DNA of 64,000 bases, taken from the NCBI GenBank assembly GCA_025642065.1, contig JAODUP010000275.1, positions 680,001 through 744,000 on the forward strand, written 5' to 3'. A program made the translations under genes and the position numbers. Under the pieces are notes generated by a model. The model saw only the letters and a program-made list of their open reading frames with translations. It was not told the origin of the DNA and did not search any database. Below, piece after piece: positions 14,001 through 23,550 of the stretch (positions are counted from its first letter, which is position 1; each line of letters opens with the position of its first letter). This DNA comes from Paralvinella palmiformis. Lineage: Eukaryota; Annelida; Polychaeta; Terebellida; Alvinellidae.

Positions 14001-17000
14001 ACCTGTTAATTAATATCATTTAAAAAACAGGTTTTCTACACTGACTAAAAGTTGATTATACTACTAAAACAGCTATAAAATAGTACAATGATAACACTAT
14101 AACAACATTTAGTACATCTTGACTGTAATACATAAACAGCAATTGACTAATCACCATTATGATAGCCAATACCCAGTCTAGTTGACCCTCACTGATGAAT
14201 GCATAGTTGCCTTTATGCTCTATCCCTCGTACAAAGGTGTAAATCTTACTGCAAAGCAATTAGACACTGCCAACGAATAGATAACTTTGAAAGACCAAAG
14301 CATCGCCTTTTCCATCTACATTTTCCCCCAATGTTGCTACCAAGCCTAATTTAGTGGTGGACGCCATCTAGTGAAAGTCCATTTGCGGGCTCACTGAACC
14401 TATGATAAAAACATGCTTTTACCAATTATAAGATCACAGAGATCACAATACATTTCATATATTGATAACACGTCTACTACAGTTCCCAACTTGATGATTT
14501 ATTTCCAATAACATGAAATTTTTTCAGGCAAAAATAAACTGTAAACTTTCCCCATACAAATAATCTTATCTATTAGTAAAAAAATATTTTATTTTATTTA
14601 ATAAAAATGAAACTGCTACAATAACTTGCCCCTAGAACCTAAATTTACAAACAATTAGTGAATTACACTTCTTGTTCCATGTTACTACATGTTTTCATTG
14701 ACTCACCATCCACAGTAGATGTGGACTGCGCATGCGTCATGGAAATTGTCTATTGGCTTTCTGGAATTAGCTGTCAAGCCGATATCATGACCAGCTTGAT
14801 CAGCATCAATTGAGTGAATATTTTCCAATTTTGGAAATATTCACACTAAAGTGTGGAATGAAATGTGTTTTGAAACTCTTGAGTAAACACACTATCGCAT
14901 AAATGTGTTTAAAAGACATCTTCAATGATTAGTACAATTGATTTATAATGAATAACAGTATTTTACGGTTATTAACAATTTTTACAATGTAATATATATA
15001 TATATATATTCTCAGGAATCTCTGATGGTTAGAGCAATGTGTTACAAACCTTCAGGTTGTGGGTTCGAATCAAACTGGTGTGTGTGTGATGTTTTCTATG
15101 GAGCGCCCCCTCATCCATATATCGAAGGTGTTACAAGGACTATAACAAAATGACTTAATCAAACATTTGATATTCTTGTTTAGCTATGTAGAGATCTCTG
15201 TGACTGAACCAATAGTGTGGTCAGCCATAGACTCCTAGGACTGGGGTTATAATCTTGGCTGTTGTTTAGGGTCTATTTTATTCTTCTTCATTTTCAGCTT
15301 ATTATCTTCAAAGATTGTTTGGTCTCTTTAACCTACCATATGTACAGCCTAGCTGTAATATAACAACATTTATGTTCAGATATTCTGGTAGCTTACAAAC
15401 TCTGAGAAATATCAGTTATTAATATCCATACATAAATACATGGTTAATATTTATCAACACGTATTATTAATGTTTAGACTTTGCCACTCAGTACGATGAT
15501 AACGTTTGTTTACAAATATAATGTTAATGTTCCAACTTACTGACATGGATCAGTATTATTGACCAGGTTCCACATACCATTTAACTTTGTTGGAGGTGAA
15601 TTTCAGACACGGAAACTGCTAATTGATATATAACTTTATGTCTTTTGGTCTGTGATATTGATTGTTGATTGCCTCATTGAACTAGTTATCAGTCTTGTTA
15701 TTTTACATATGGATTGTTAAAATTTATATGTTGTGAGATCTAGTTTCCTAAATCCTTCACAAAACTGTATTTAAAAAAAAGATTAGTATCAGGTAATAAA
15801 TAACACATAAATTTAAGTGAAAACTTCCCTGTTGCCTAGGTGACAGATTATATTTTCATAATTCGTTACATGTACGCCTGCTTATAATTTTGATTAAATG
15901 CAGTTTATGAGACCCGTATGTAGTACTAGTAGTATGTACTGGTAGTTCTTATTTCATGTCTGTTAACTGGTACAGTAGGTCCTGTCCATTAAGCCCATTG
16001 GGCCATTTAGACGTAAATATCACCATTTACAGTCCATTAAACCGACCTAAAAATCTTAACTTTTCCCTGCAGTATTTTCAGGTGATGTCAAACAGTTTGA
16101 ATGCAGGAAATACCAATATGTATTGTTACTTGTATACTGTCAATAGATCAAGGCAATTTATGACGATCGTTTACACATAACTGTTATCGTATGCCTAGGT
16201 CCACCAACTTTAAATAACAAGGTGATTAAACATTCAATGAACTATATATAAAAATAATTACAAGATGTCTAAGTCACTAAAAGTCAAACAAATGAGATAC
16301 GACACTATCTTCAAATTTAAAGTCATGAAATGGGTTACTGAGTCCCACAATAATAAAGTAGCAAGAGTTCATAATTAGAAAAATATGATAATTCTACAGA
16401 TAATTATTGATCTTCATTATAAAGCCATGCATTATTATCATTAACGTGTTTCAATTGTATTTTAACTCTGTATCTGTTGTTGATATTCTTCCATTATAAC
16501 TTGATGTCTGTCAGCATATAGACAGCTGCTAACATCCTGAAATTTTTTCTTCCGATGACTGGTTTTATTAACACTGAAATAGCGTAGTCAAATAAGGGCA
16601 AAAATATTGACTCAAAGTGTCGGGTTTGACCTACAGTAATTAACTTTCCTGATTTTTAGTGTGTACTATTGGTATATGTCATTGTTTGTACATGTTTGTT
16701 GAAGAAATGTGACATATAAAGATTCCTACTGACCTGATTAATCAGTTAATTAAACAATACATAAAAAAACCAATAAGGTTAGGTCTTGATTGAAGATATT
16801 CTCATTGGGAAGTAATGTAGCAAAGTCAAAGATGAAACAATCTTCAGATATGCCCACGCCGGGATTTGAACACGGGTGGTAGTGATCTGTGGTCCAACAC
16901 CCTACTGCTAGACCACGGAGGCGCCCGTCATCATATCTAAGTTTTGAAGTTGGCATTGAATTTTGTTTCCATTTAAATGGAAATAACTTCCATGTTTGTT

Positions 17001-20000
17001 TTTGTGTATATTGCTGTAAATTCTTCCATTATCACTCACTGAGTTGTAATACTCACTGATCTGTAATACCCCTCCTCCTTCCTCATTGTTTCATCTTCCT
17101 CATTACCTTTGGAGGTCGCTCGGCCCATTTAGCCTACCTTGTGCACAAAAGTGACCGTAAAACATCAATCATCCTCATTGTTAGCCACGTTTGGCTGTCT
17201 TAATAAATATCAGGGTACAGTTTTAGCCAGCTAAAACCTGTTTTAGACAAGACGGATGCTAAAACTAGGTTTTAGCTATAACTGGCTAAAACCTCTGGGA
17301 TTGCATGTGACCATGGCTGATATGTAGGGAATGAATTACATACACACCTATACGGTCCATTTAGCCTACCATGTGCACAAAAGTGGCTGTAAAACATCAA
17401 TCATCATATACACACCTACACCTGATTAGAATGAAGTTAATGTCGTTATAGAGGATGGTGTTAGATCTTGGTCTAGCAGGATGAGGATATGGGAGAAGAT
17501 GGCCTGATACTTGTCATGATACTTGTCTAGCCATCTCCGGTAGCCAGCTTGTACCAGGTCGTAGACTGGACATCATGGCAATGAACTGGGGATGCTCCAC
17601 AACAGTTAATGCCAGATTGCAACCAAAAACAAACTCAGCAAACTTCTTATCCAGGTCATCTTTGGTAGCCGCTGGGGTATGGAACACATGGCTGTTGACA
17701 TTAGCTTGATGCTTGGCTGGTGATGCAGGCCCAGAGCTTGGAGCAAATTGTGGAACAGTCATATTATTCCCCTCCCCATGGCAACAAAAGGGGCACATAA
17801 GGTGTCTAAATTATTCTTATGATTTTATGCATAGAGGAGAATATTGGTTTAGTTTTAGCCGCTTTTAGTGACTAAAACCTGTTTTAGCCATGGTTTTAAG
17901 CAGTTTTAGCCGCCATGTGGCTAAAACCCTGCAACCATTTATTTCATCACTTTATTGAGATCATCATCAAGGCTCTGGTTATAATCAGATGACTCTTATC
18001 ATTATATGATATGTAATATAGAGTTTCTCATCCCCAGGGATAATCCAATAATCAATATTTATCATATACATATAGAATGATTGATAGATTAGGTGGCCTT
18101 CAGAGACCAGTATTGTACATGATATCTGGCTTGGATACTACTTCATGCCTCATTTGATGTCTACTTTGAGAGTTACCAGCCAATAGACCATGTATGTATA
18201 TAATGAACTACGTTGGTCACTGAGGGTTACACAGTCTGGTATAGTACATGTATTTACATATTACACATGGTGCAGTGGTTAGAACACTACGCTGTAAACC
18301 TCCGGGTGTTGCTGGTTCAAACCTGACTCATACCTGTGTTTGTGAGATATGGTTCCCTAGGTTGTCACCCCTCAGACATATGTCCTAGGTGTGGCCATTG
18401 TCGAGATTAAATAGCTCAACTCGTCATATATATATATATATATATATATATTAGCCATTTCATATGTTGAGCTGTGAGGAGCCATTACGGTCATATTACT
18501 CCTACCCCTCTCCTTGACATCAATATATTCACACACACACACACACAACACACACACACTGCTAATTAGTACACTATATCTTGTTATATTAATTCTATTT
18601 ATATTCTCATTTCAGGCTCTTTTCTTGTTCTGTGGTGTCGTCACAGGGTGTTATCTCTGTTGTTGTTGTTGTTGCTGCTTTAACTTCTGCTGTGGTAAAT
18701 GTAAGCCACGACCCCCAGAAGACGAGGGAGAATATGCCAATCTGCATGTAAGTAGATTACCACGTTAATAAAGCACATTTCGTCTATTCGGGCTTTCGTT
18801 TGCCATTTTAAGCTGATCGGTGGCACTAATTACAGGTATCTTCACGTACGAAAAAGACCATTAATTTTTCTATAGCCGTCATAATTTTAAGTTTGTTTTT
18901 ATATTACTCGATTACATTAATGATCTCTAGCTTTAAGCACACTGTCCAGTCAGAGCCTTGTACACCATTGGTCACCATTTTTATTTCCTGTTTTGTTTAT
19001 TTATCAATGTTAGAACAAGAGAGATTAATGCATGTTCATCGGCCATCTTTAGTCTATTGTTATTAATGTCTGAAACAGTTCTACATATAAAACCGTAACG
19101 TGTAGCCGCGCGTAAATTTGTTTCCACCTGCATGCGAGTAAACGTGTCTTGTTGGCTCAAAACTAAGCCATCGGGCGAGTAGTGTGTGTGCTGTGATTTT
19201 TGACGGTCGAAGTAAGTTTTTTTGCCTTTCCGAGTATAAAAAGTAAAAGCGATATCCCATCCGTCCGGAGTTAGTGATGTTTCGATCTTACAGCCGTTTG
19301 TTGTTGTTATTGTCACATGTTTTAAGTAAACATTGATTATGGCACAAGAAATGTTACGATGTAAGTTGATCATTTCTGTTATATGGTCCTTCATTCAAGA
19401 TGGAAGATAACAACACTAAACAGGTGAGTTCTAGTTAGCCATTGTCTGTCAGCTAAGCTATTCGGCGGCATCGCTGGTCATTTTCTGTGCCAACTATAAG
19501 CCATGCCGTATAGTTTAGAGAAAATTGCCAGTGTTTCTTTCTCTGGGATTTTAATTACGGGCACGGTTCATTGCACATCACATGGTTTATGGTTGGCCTT
19601 CATTTGGATATGTATACATATAGCTTAGTCTAATATGTGCAATATGTTACCAACTACTGGCAGATATTTTGATAACCGAAAACATTGAACAGTCAGAGTA
19701 ATTCCCCCACCTACTGTACATTTAATTAGCTCAACGATTATTGGTTAATGTTAGCGCACAGAGATCTCTTACGCACTTTGTGATTTCTTTTACCTCCATC
19801 CTGCTTGTCCCACTCGTCGTCTCCTTCCCATTGCCGAAACTAGGAAGAGTTCAGTACGCCAGAGATGACACCGGATGAGGAGCCGACGTCGTCGGGTGGC
19901 GACCAGCCAATCACCTCGCAGCCAAACGCCACCAGCCATCCGATAGCCATGCCACCCCCCTCCGAAAGTAGCGATCTCAGAAACCCTGGTAGTTCACACT

Positions 20001-22103
20001 ATGGCGCCACTGATGCATTCTCGTACCAATCGTAATCCGAAATTGGCTTCTTCAAAGCTAGTGTGTCCGTGCTCGGTGTGTGTCTGAGTGTCCGTGTTTG
20101 TGGTCTGTCTGTGTACATACGAGACATGGACGCAGCAGCGTCTTCGCTGTTTCATAGCTCAGTAGTGTATCGTAGTAATATTAATAATAATAATAACAAT
20201 GATAACTATAATAATACTAATAATAACAAAATATATTGTGTATTAAAATGTGTATTGTTCTGAAGTACTGAGAATATGACGAAGAGAAAAATACACCAAC
20301 ACATCCTGTTGGACACAGTTGACACAAACATATATTATAAATTTTACTACGTATGACAAAATAGAGGGAGAGGTTATTTATACATGGTTTGGTTGTGTAT
20401 GTGGAGATACAGTAGAATCTGTTACTGTAATGGACTGAGTACTTCTATGGTGGTGACAAGTGTTCTCTCTCACTCGCTCTCTCTCTCTCTCTGTGGGGGG
20501 ACGGGGTGGAGGTGATGGTAAGTCACACTATTATAGTGACTATAACCACGCACACAAACAACCCACACATACACACCTCTACCACGTAGAAGAGGCATTA
20601 TCAATATCATTTAGGGCCTTGTTCTTGATTTTAACCCCCTCTGTGTCTGAATCAAACCCCAGGTAACGGATCATCTATATAGTGTGTTTGCAGCCGTTAT
20701 GCGGTACATTTCCTTGAAACGAATTCTGCAGTCAGTAAAACTCTGCGATGGAACTCCCTAATTAATAAATCGGTATTTCAGAAGAGTAATTCGTTTTGCG
20801 TATTTGATCATTACGTAGTTTGAGGCTAGCTAGTGTACACGTAGGTGTGGGGATACACTAATATACGAGATACGATAATCACAAGTCGGTGATCTCCAGC
20901 CTGTTTTTCAGTTAGATTTAGATGCACGTTTGACGTTCCCCATTGGCTAGAGCTATTAACCAATCATAGCACTAGTTTGTTTACACTTATTACCAATCCA
21001 GAATCTTTCCATGCTACCTTTCTGCCAGATTGTTTTTAATTAATATATTGAATAAGTTGTCAATAAGATGTTTTATTGGTTTCGTTGTTAATAGTTTGTG
21101 GTTCGTTTTTATCTAATGTTTGACCGGCGTGTCTCTCTGTGTGTTTGTGTGTATATGTGTCTACATAGGTGCATGCACGTGTCTAGACATGCGTGAGTAT
21201 CGGCATGGATGTAAACCATCCATGCCGATACTCGGTGGCGAGTTTACTGTTAAGTTTCTAGTTTTGTTTTAGGTTCTTCGTTATTTGATTTTGTTTTGTT
21301 TTAACTTCTTTATTAAAAGACAATTGTTTTGACACATTCTTTAATACAAGATCTAACTCTCTTATTTATCGGCTTGGGGATCGATCGAGATAACTGCATT
21401 AGCTGCCAGTCTTAGTTTGCATGAACCGTTTCAGCGTATCGATATTTCCTATCTGTAATACTCCGATGTGCCATCTGCATACGAACTAATTATATTGCTG
21501 GAGTAAGAGCATTCCAATATGTGATCTTCTTTCTCAGACCAAATTTATTGTAATATTAAATTGATGTATTTTTTTAAAAAATATAACGGTTTTATTTGGT
21601 AAAAGTTAATGATTAATTTGTCTTTCTCGTGATGGTATATTGTTTCTATTTGTGAACTTGACGACAGACTTGTGTTAGTGTTATAGAATGTGTCTTAATG
21701 CGTTTTTTGTTTTTGTTTTATTCGGTAGCCTCGAGATACTTTTATATTATTATTATTATTATTATTTTACATTAGCCTCAGTGTAGTGATGTAACAGAAT
21801 TATTTCTCGTATGAACCAATAGTTATGCAGTCGGTATTCAAAGACCACTTTCTTATTTTTCTCCTCCACCCCCCGCCCCCCTCCACATCGGCCTCAACTC
21901 GCCGTCGTCCATGCCAGGAAGAATATAGCAGCCCAGAATTGAGCCCGGACGGCGAGGCAGCCCATCAGCCTGCTGCCTCTGTCCTCGGGCAACCCATTAT
22001 TGCTCAACCGAACAACGTCGAGAGCGTTGTCACTGAACAACCTACTGAACTAACCAACCTCAGCGAAGCTGCTCAGACTGCCACCTATGGGCTAGAAAGT
22101 TAA
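5034..22103 (+). CDS. DNAJC5: cysteine string protein (DnaJ homologue subfamily C member 5)
   Basis: Co-chaperone that recruits Hsc70 to synaptic or secretory vesicles to maintain SNARE proteins (family knowledge). Coding exons: 5034-5062, 10869-10950, 12318-12374, 12696-12848 and 18616-18747, then either 19844-20035 (isoform A, 214 aa) or 21918-22103 (isoform B, 212 aa). All junctions are GT-AG and keep frame. The protein starts [10 protein letters not shown], so the RxRSxS phosphosite context of vertebrate CSP is kept with Ser10 in place. The J domain spans about residues 14-82 with HPD at 43-45. The linker has the family signature [20 protein letters not shown]. The cysteine string (residues 113-136) has 12 Cys, seven of them consecutive at 122-128; it is palmitoylated for membrane attachment in known CSPs. 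The length matches the family (about 200 aa). Identification is very secure; the C-terminal alternatives are inferred from sequence. Confidence 0.97.
5640..6110 (-). pseudogene. LINE 3'-end fragment in CSP intron 1
   Basis: The minus strand encodes a LINE C-terminus: [20 protein letters not shown] and [14 protein letters not shown], then further on [20 protein letters not shown] and [15 protein letters not shown] ending in a stop. A short GAT/AAT repeat tail lies at 5640-5656. It is 5'-truncated, as LINE insertions usually are, and the same family as 174-345. Confidence 0.85.
6111..7470. other. CSP intron 1, no feature recognised
   Basis: AT-rich intron sequence. The plus-strand open frame at 6484-6693 shows no domain and lacks splice or codon support. 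Confidence 0.6.
7476..7539. other. two adjacent palindromes in CSP intron 1
   Basis: A perfect 22-bp palindrome (7476-7497, centre ACATGT) is followed immediately by an 18-bp perfect stem. The arms are CAGAACAGCATTAGTTCT at 7499-7516 and AGAACTAATGCTGTTCTG at 7522-7539, with a 5-nt loop. No element boundaries or target duplications could be assigned. Confidence 0.85.
7540..9913. other. CSP intron 1, unrecognised repeats only
   Basis: Segments sharing GTCATAAAC-type motifs occur at 8160-8270 and 9060-9140. GGGGAGAAA motifs recur at 9430-9505 and 9840-9860. They look like decayed short repeats; no gene is seen. Confidence 0.4.
9914..10124 (+). mobile_element. SINE family B copy with perfect 14-bp target duplication
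   Basis: The body at 9928-10110 begins with a tRNA-like 5' part (box A TGGTCTAGCAGG, box B GTTCGACTC). It continues with a TTTCATCTTTGACTT segment and ends in CATTTAGCCT, ATGGCCGTAAAACATCAAT and an ATT-rich tail. It is flanked by exact repeats TTATGCAGTCTCAC at 9914-9927 and 10111-10124. Other family members are at 16785-16926, 17085-17180, 17355-17410, 37385-37575, 44418-44600 and 62205-62372. Confidence 0.93.
10869..10950 (+). CDS. DNAJC5: CSP coding exon 2 (J-domain helix I-II)
   Basis: Acceptor TTGCAG at 10863-10868, donor GTAAGT at 10951. Encodes [15 protein letters not shown] followed by the helix II motif DDIKKAYRK, in phase 0 at its end. The upstream intron is 5.8 kb. Confidence 0.97.
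12318..12374 (+). CDS. DNAJC5: CSP coding exon 3 (HPD motif)
   Basis: A 57-nt exon encoding [19 protein letters not shown]. It contains the HPD tripeptide that stimulates Hsc70 ATPase. Acceptor TTTCAG and donor GTACTG; phase 0 at both ends. Confidence 0.97.
12696..12848 (+). CDS. DNAJC5: CSP coding exon 4 (J-domain end and linker)
   Basis: A 153-nt exon completing the J domain ([22 protein letters not shown]) and the highly conserved linker [18 protein letters not shown], ending at the position before the cysteine string. Donor GTATGT; phase 0 at both ends. Confidence 0.97.
13260..13690 (-). pseudogene. LINE 3'-end fragment in CSP intron 4
   Basis: The minus strand reads [20 protein letters not shown], then [17 protein letters not shown], then [18 protein letters not shown] and [12 protein letters not shown] before a stop. 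This is the C-terminus of a non-LTR RT, with one internal stop (LNDLI then TAA). The family is distinct from the copy at 5640-6110. Confidence 0.8.
14362..14754. repeat. dispersed repeat, copy 1 (pair with 51961-52390)
   Basis: Extended collinear similarity to 51961-52390, from CGCCATCTAG at the left end to GCGCATGCGTC and AAATTGTCTATT at the right end. The left end carries CTCF-like core CACTAGATGGCG on the minus strand. No terminal inverted repeats or ORFs were identified, so the class is unknown. Confidence 0.85.
15010..15165 (+). mobile_element. SINE family C copy
   Basis: A tRNA-like head (box A TGGTTAGAGCAATG, box B GGTTCGAATC) is followed by a GTGTGTGTGTGATGTTTTC segment and a shared tail. 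It resembles copies at 18263-18425 and 32628-32765. It does not fold as a functional tRNA gene. Confidence 0.7.
16785..16926 (-). mobile_element. SINE family B copy, 3'-truncated
   Basis: The reverse complement begins GGCGCCTCCGTGGTCTAGCA and continues through a B box (GTTCAAATCCC) and TTTCATCTTTGACTTTG. The CATTTAGCC tail is missing. Confidence 0.85.
17085..17180 (+). mobile_element. SINE family B copy, 5'-truncated
   Basis: Only the 3' half is present: TTTCATCTTCCTCATTACC, CGGCCCATTTAGCCTACC and GTAAAACATCAATCATC. Both ends abut CCTCATTG, a possible 8-bp target duplication. Confidence 0.7.
17211..17931 (-). mobile_element. hAT-like element remnant
   Basis: The ends read CAGGGTACAGTTTTAGCC and, reversed, CAGGGTTTTAGCCACATGG, the CAGGG start typical of hAT elements. 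GGCTAAAA/TTTTAGCC motifs recur near both ends (17220-17290 and 17850-17930), like hAT subterminal repeats. Inside, 17798-17514 on the minus strand encodes a ZBED/hAT transposase segment ([20 protein letters not shown], then [15 protein letters not shown]), which then shifts frame. A 3' fragment of SINE B lies at 17355-17410. No clear 8-bp target duplication was found, so the outer limits are tentative. Confidence 0.65.
17514..17798 (-). pseudogene. hAT/ZBED-type transposase fragment
   Basis: A 94-aa open stretch whose middle matches the N-terminal region of hAT transposases ([28 protein letters not shown]). A CPFC motif near the start may be the remnant of a BED-type zinc finger. Frame is lost directly after LRPG, where the next expected residues continue in another frame. 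It lies antisense in CSP intron 4. Confidence 0.7.
18263..18425 (+). mobile_element. SINE family C copy
   Basis: tRNA-like head GTGCAGTGGTTAGAACACT with a B box (GGTTCAAACCT), then GTGTTTGTGAGATATGGTTCC and a tail shared with 15010-15165 and 32628-32765. Followed by (AT)n at 18425-18451. Confidence 0.75.
18616..18747 (+). CDS. DNAJC5: CSP coding exon 5 (cysteine string)
   Basis: A 132-nt exon beginning [13 protein letters not shown], then [18 protein letters not shown], and ending EGEYANLH before donor GTAAGT. Five TGT and two TGC codons in a row (18658-18678) encode the seven-Cys run. Reading through the donor gives only six more codons (VSRLPR) before a stop. Phase 0 at both ends. Confidence 0.97.
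18981..19394 (-). CDS. hypothetical antisense ORF, 137 aa
   Basis: An open frame from ATG at 19394 to a stop at 18981, antisense within CSP intron 5. Its composition is balanced and not repeat-driven (it includes [19 protein letters not shown]). I recognise no domain and no signal peptide. It could be a chance ORF, a fragment of an unknown element or a nested gene. Confidence 0.25.
   Translation of the reverse strand: MKDHITEMINLHRNISCAIINVYLKHVTITTTNGCKIETSLTPDGWDIAFTFYTRKGKKTYFDRQKSQHTHYSPDGLVLSQQDTFTRMQVETNLRAATRYGFICRTVSDINNNRLKMADEHALISLVLTLINKQNRK
19400..19423 (+). CDS. DNAJC5: candidate CSP cassette microexon (24 nt)
   Basis: A pyrimidine-rich stretch ending CAAG precedes ATGGAAGATAACAAC..., and a consensus donor GTGAGT follows at 19424. 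The 24-nt segment encodes MEDNNTKQ and is phase 0 at both ends, so it could be inserted between exon 5 and either terminal exon without changing frame. It also begins with ATG in a strong Kozak context (AAGATGG), so it could instead be an alternative first exon. No expression evidence is available. Confidence 0.4.
19844..20035 (+). CDS. DNAJC5: CSP alternative terminal exon 6a
   Basis: Acceptor AACTAG at 19838-19843. Encodes a 63-aa Ser/Pro/Thr-rich tail starting [13 protein letters not shown], with QPITSQPN in the middle and [13 protein letters not shown] at the end, then TAA. In phase with exon 5. The candidate poly(A) signal AATAAA at 20764-20769 would end this transcript before exon 6b. 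The tail resembles the vertebrate CSP C-terminus in having an acidic/SPE start and an aromatic end. Confidence 0.88.
   Translation, partial: EEFSTPEMTPDEEPTSSGGDQPITSQPNATSHPIAMPPPSESSDLRNPGSSHYGATDAFSYQS
21195..21233. other. perfect 17-bp stem, 5-nt loop hairpin
   Basis: The left arm GAGTATCGGCATGGATG (21195-21211) and right arm CATCCATGCCGATACTC (21217-21233) pair perfectly across a 5-nt loop. It lies between alternative terminal exons 6a and 6b of CSP, just after a T-rich, GT-rich stretch. Its GC content is well above its surroundings. Confidence 0.85.
21918..22103 (+). CDS. DNAJC5: CSP alternative terminal exon 6b
   Basis: A C-rich pyrimidine tract (about 21852-21890) and acceptor GCCAG precede it. 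Encodes a 61-aa tail starting [13 protein letters not shown], with QPIIAQPN aligned to QPITSQPN of exon 6a, then TAA. It enters in the same phase as 6a, so each is a complete alternative last exon. Its acceptor tract is stronger than that of 6a. Confidence 0.9.
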   Translation, partial: EEYSSPELSPDGEAAHQPAASVLGQPIIAQPNNVESVVTEQPTELTNLSEAAQTATYGLES

Positions 22104-23513
22104 CCTAGTCCCGCTAGGCGGCGCAGCGGTGGTGATGATGGTGGTGGTGGTGTGGCGGTCGTTTAGACCTAGATGTACATTCTTCACATGTTTATTCCAC
22201 TGAGGACGTGATGTTATCGGCCGACGAGCGAGAAGGACGTTTTCTTGATATCTAACTTCTTGCCTCTTGTGTTTGGGCGCCGTTAGTTTTGACCGGCAAG
22301 TGGGGGGAGGGAAGTTTTACCATTTATCTGTTCTTATTATGGTCGGCATCTGTTTATATTAACATACTATACCCTTAGTACACACACCTGTTGTAAAATA
22401 CTGTCGTTGGTTCAGCTAAGAAGCAACAATCCTGAAACTCAATGATACCTTATAAGTGTGTGTGTGTGTGTGTGTGTGTGGACAGTGCTTCTCGTAGCTG
22501 TCAAACTATTGTACATGTAGTTTCGTGTATTTATTTCTTAAACTGAATTTTTTGTTGTAATCATGTAATTCCCAGTCTCTTTCTGTGTGTGTGTGTGTGT
22601 GCGTGTGTGTGTGTGTGCGTGCGTGTGTGTGTGTTTCCGTATCTTGTCATGGATGACCCATTTCACTGTATTCTCGTTGTATTATTGGCAATGTTATATG
22701 TTCATGGTTCATATCTAGCAAAATATGGGGTCGACTAGTTACGACGACTACAAGTTATTCATCACAGTAAATATTATTTGAGAACACAAATATTAAGGTG
22801 ATGACTGTACACTGACGGCTCTAATATAGAGTAATATCACTATCAGTGATTGTTTAAATATTGAAGGTGTCTGGATCAGTATTTAGAAGTTAATTGTTTT
22901 GACGTTCGATCAACCGTAATAGGCTGTTTAATTAATTTCGTTTATCCTGTTATGTATAAGACCGAGTTACATCTGTCATCGTTCTGTTATCTTTACTTCT
23001 TCTGGTCTTTAATCTCGATATCAGCCTCGTTGTTACAGAAGAACCATCATTATCATCAGTACATGTACACGGTTGACATTGTTATCGTGGTATCATCTCT
23101 GATAAAGATAGGAGTTATTGTTATGTTAGTCTTGCTCTGTCACAAACATCTATGATCATTGTCTAAAAAGCGAATGTGACATGATATCTGAACATATTTG
23201 ACGATACGTAAACATTTATAGATCCCGAAATTAGGAGATTGGCTTTTGTTGGGCGGTTGGTCTGGATTCCCGATCCAATCTGATCGTTACTGGATAATAA
23301 ACGTCTGGGTACCAGACGCCAACGACATCCACAGAACGAGTAAAAAACTCACACATATTAGATGTAGGCATTAATTTGTATACGTTTCTTGTTATTGACA
23401 GTGTGTAGACTTGCTAGCCTTGGCAGCGTGTTAACTTAGTCCCAAATGTTTGTTTTCTATAGCTGTGATGTTTTTTTTTACACAGTAGCCGCTGTAGATA
23501 AAACACGAAATAG

Positions 23514-23550
<37 letters not shown>

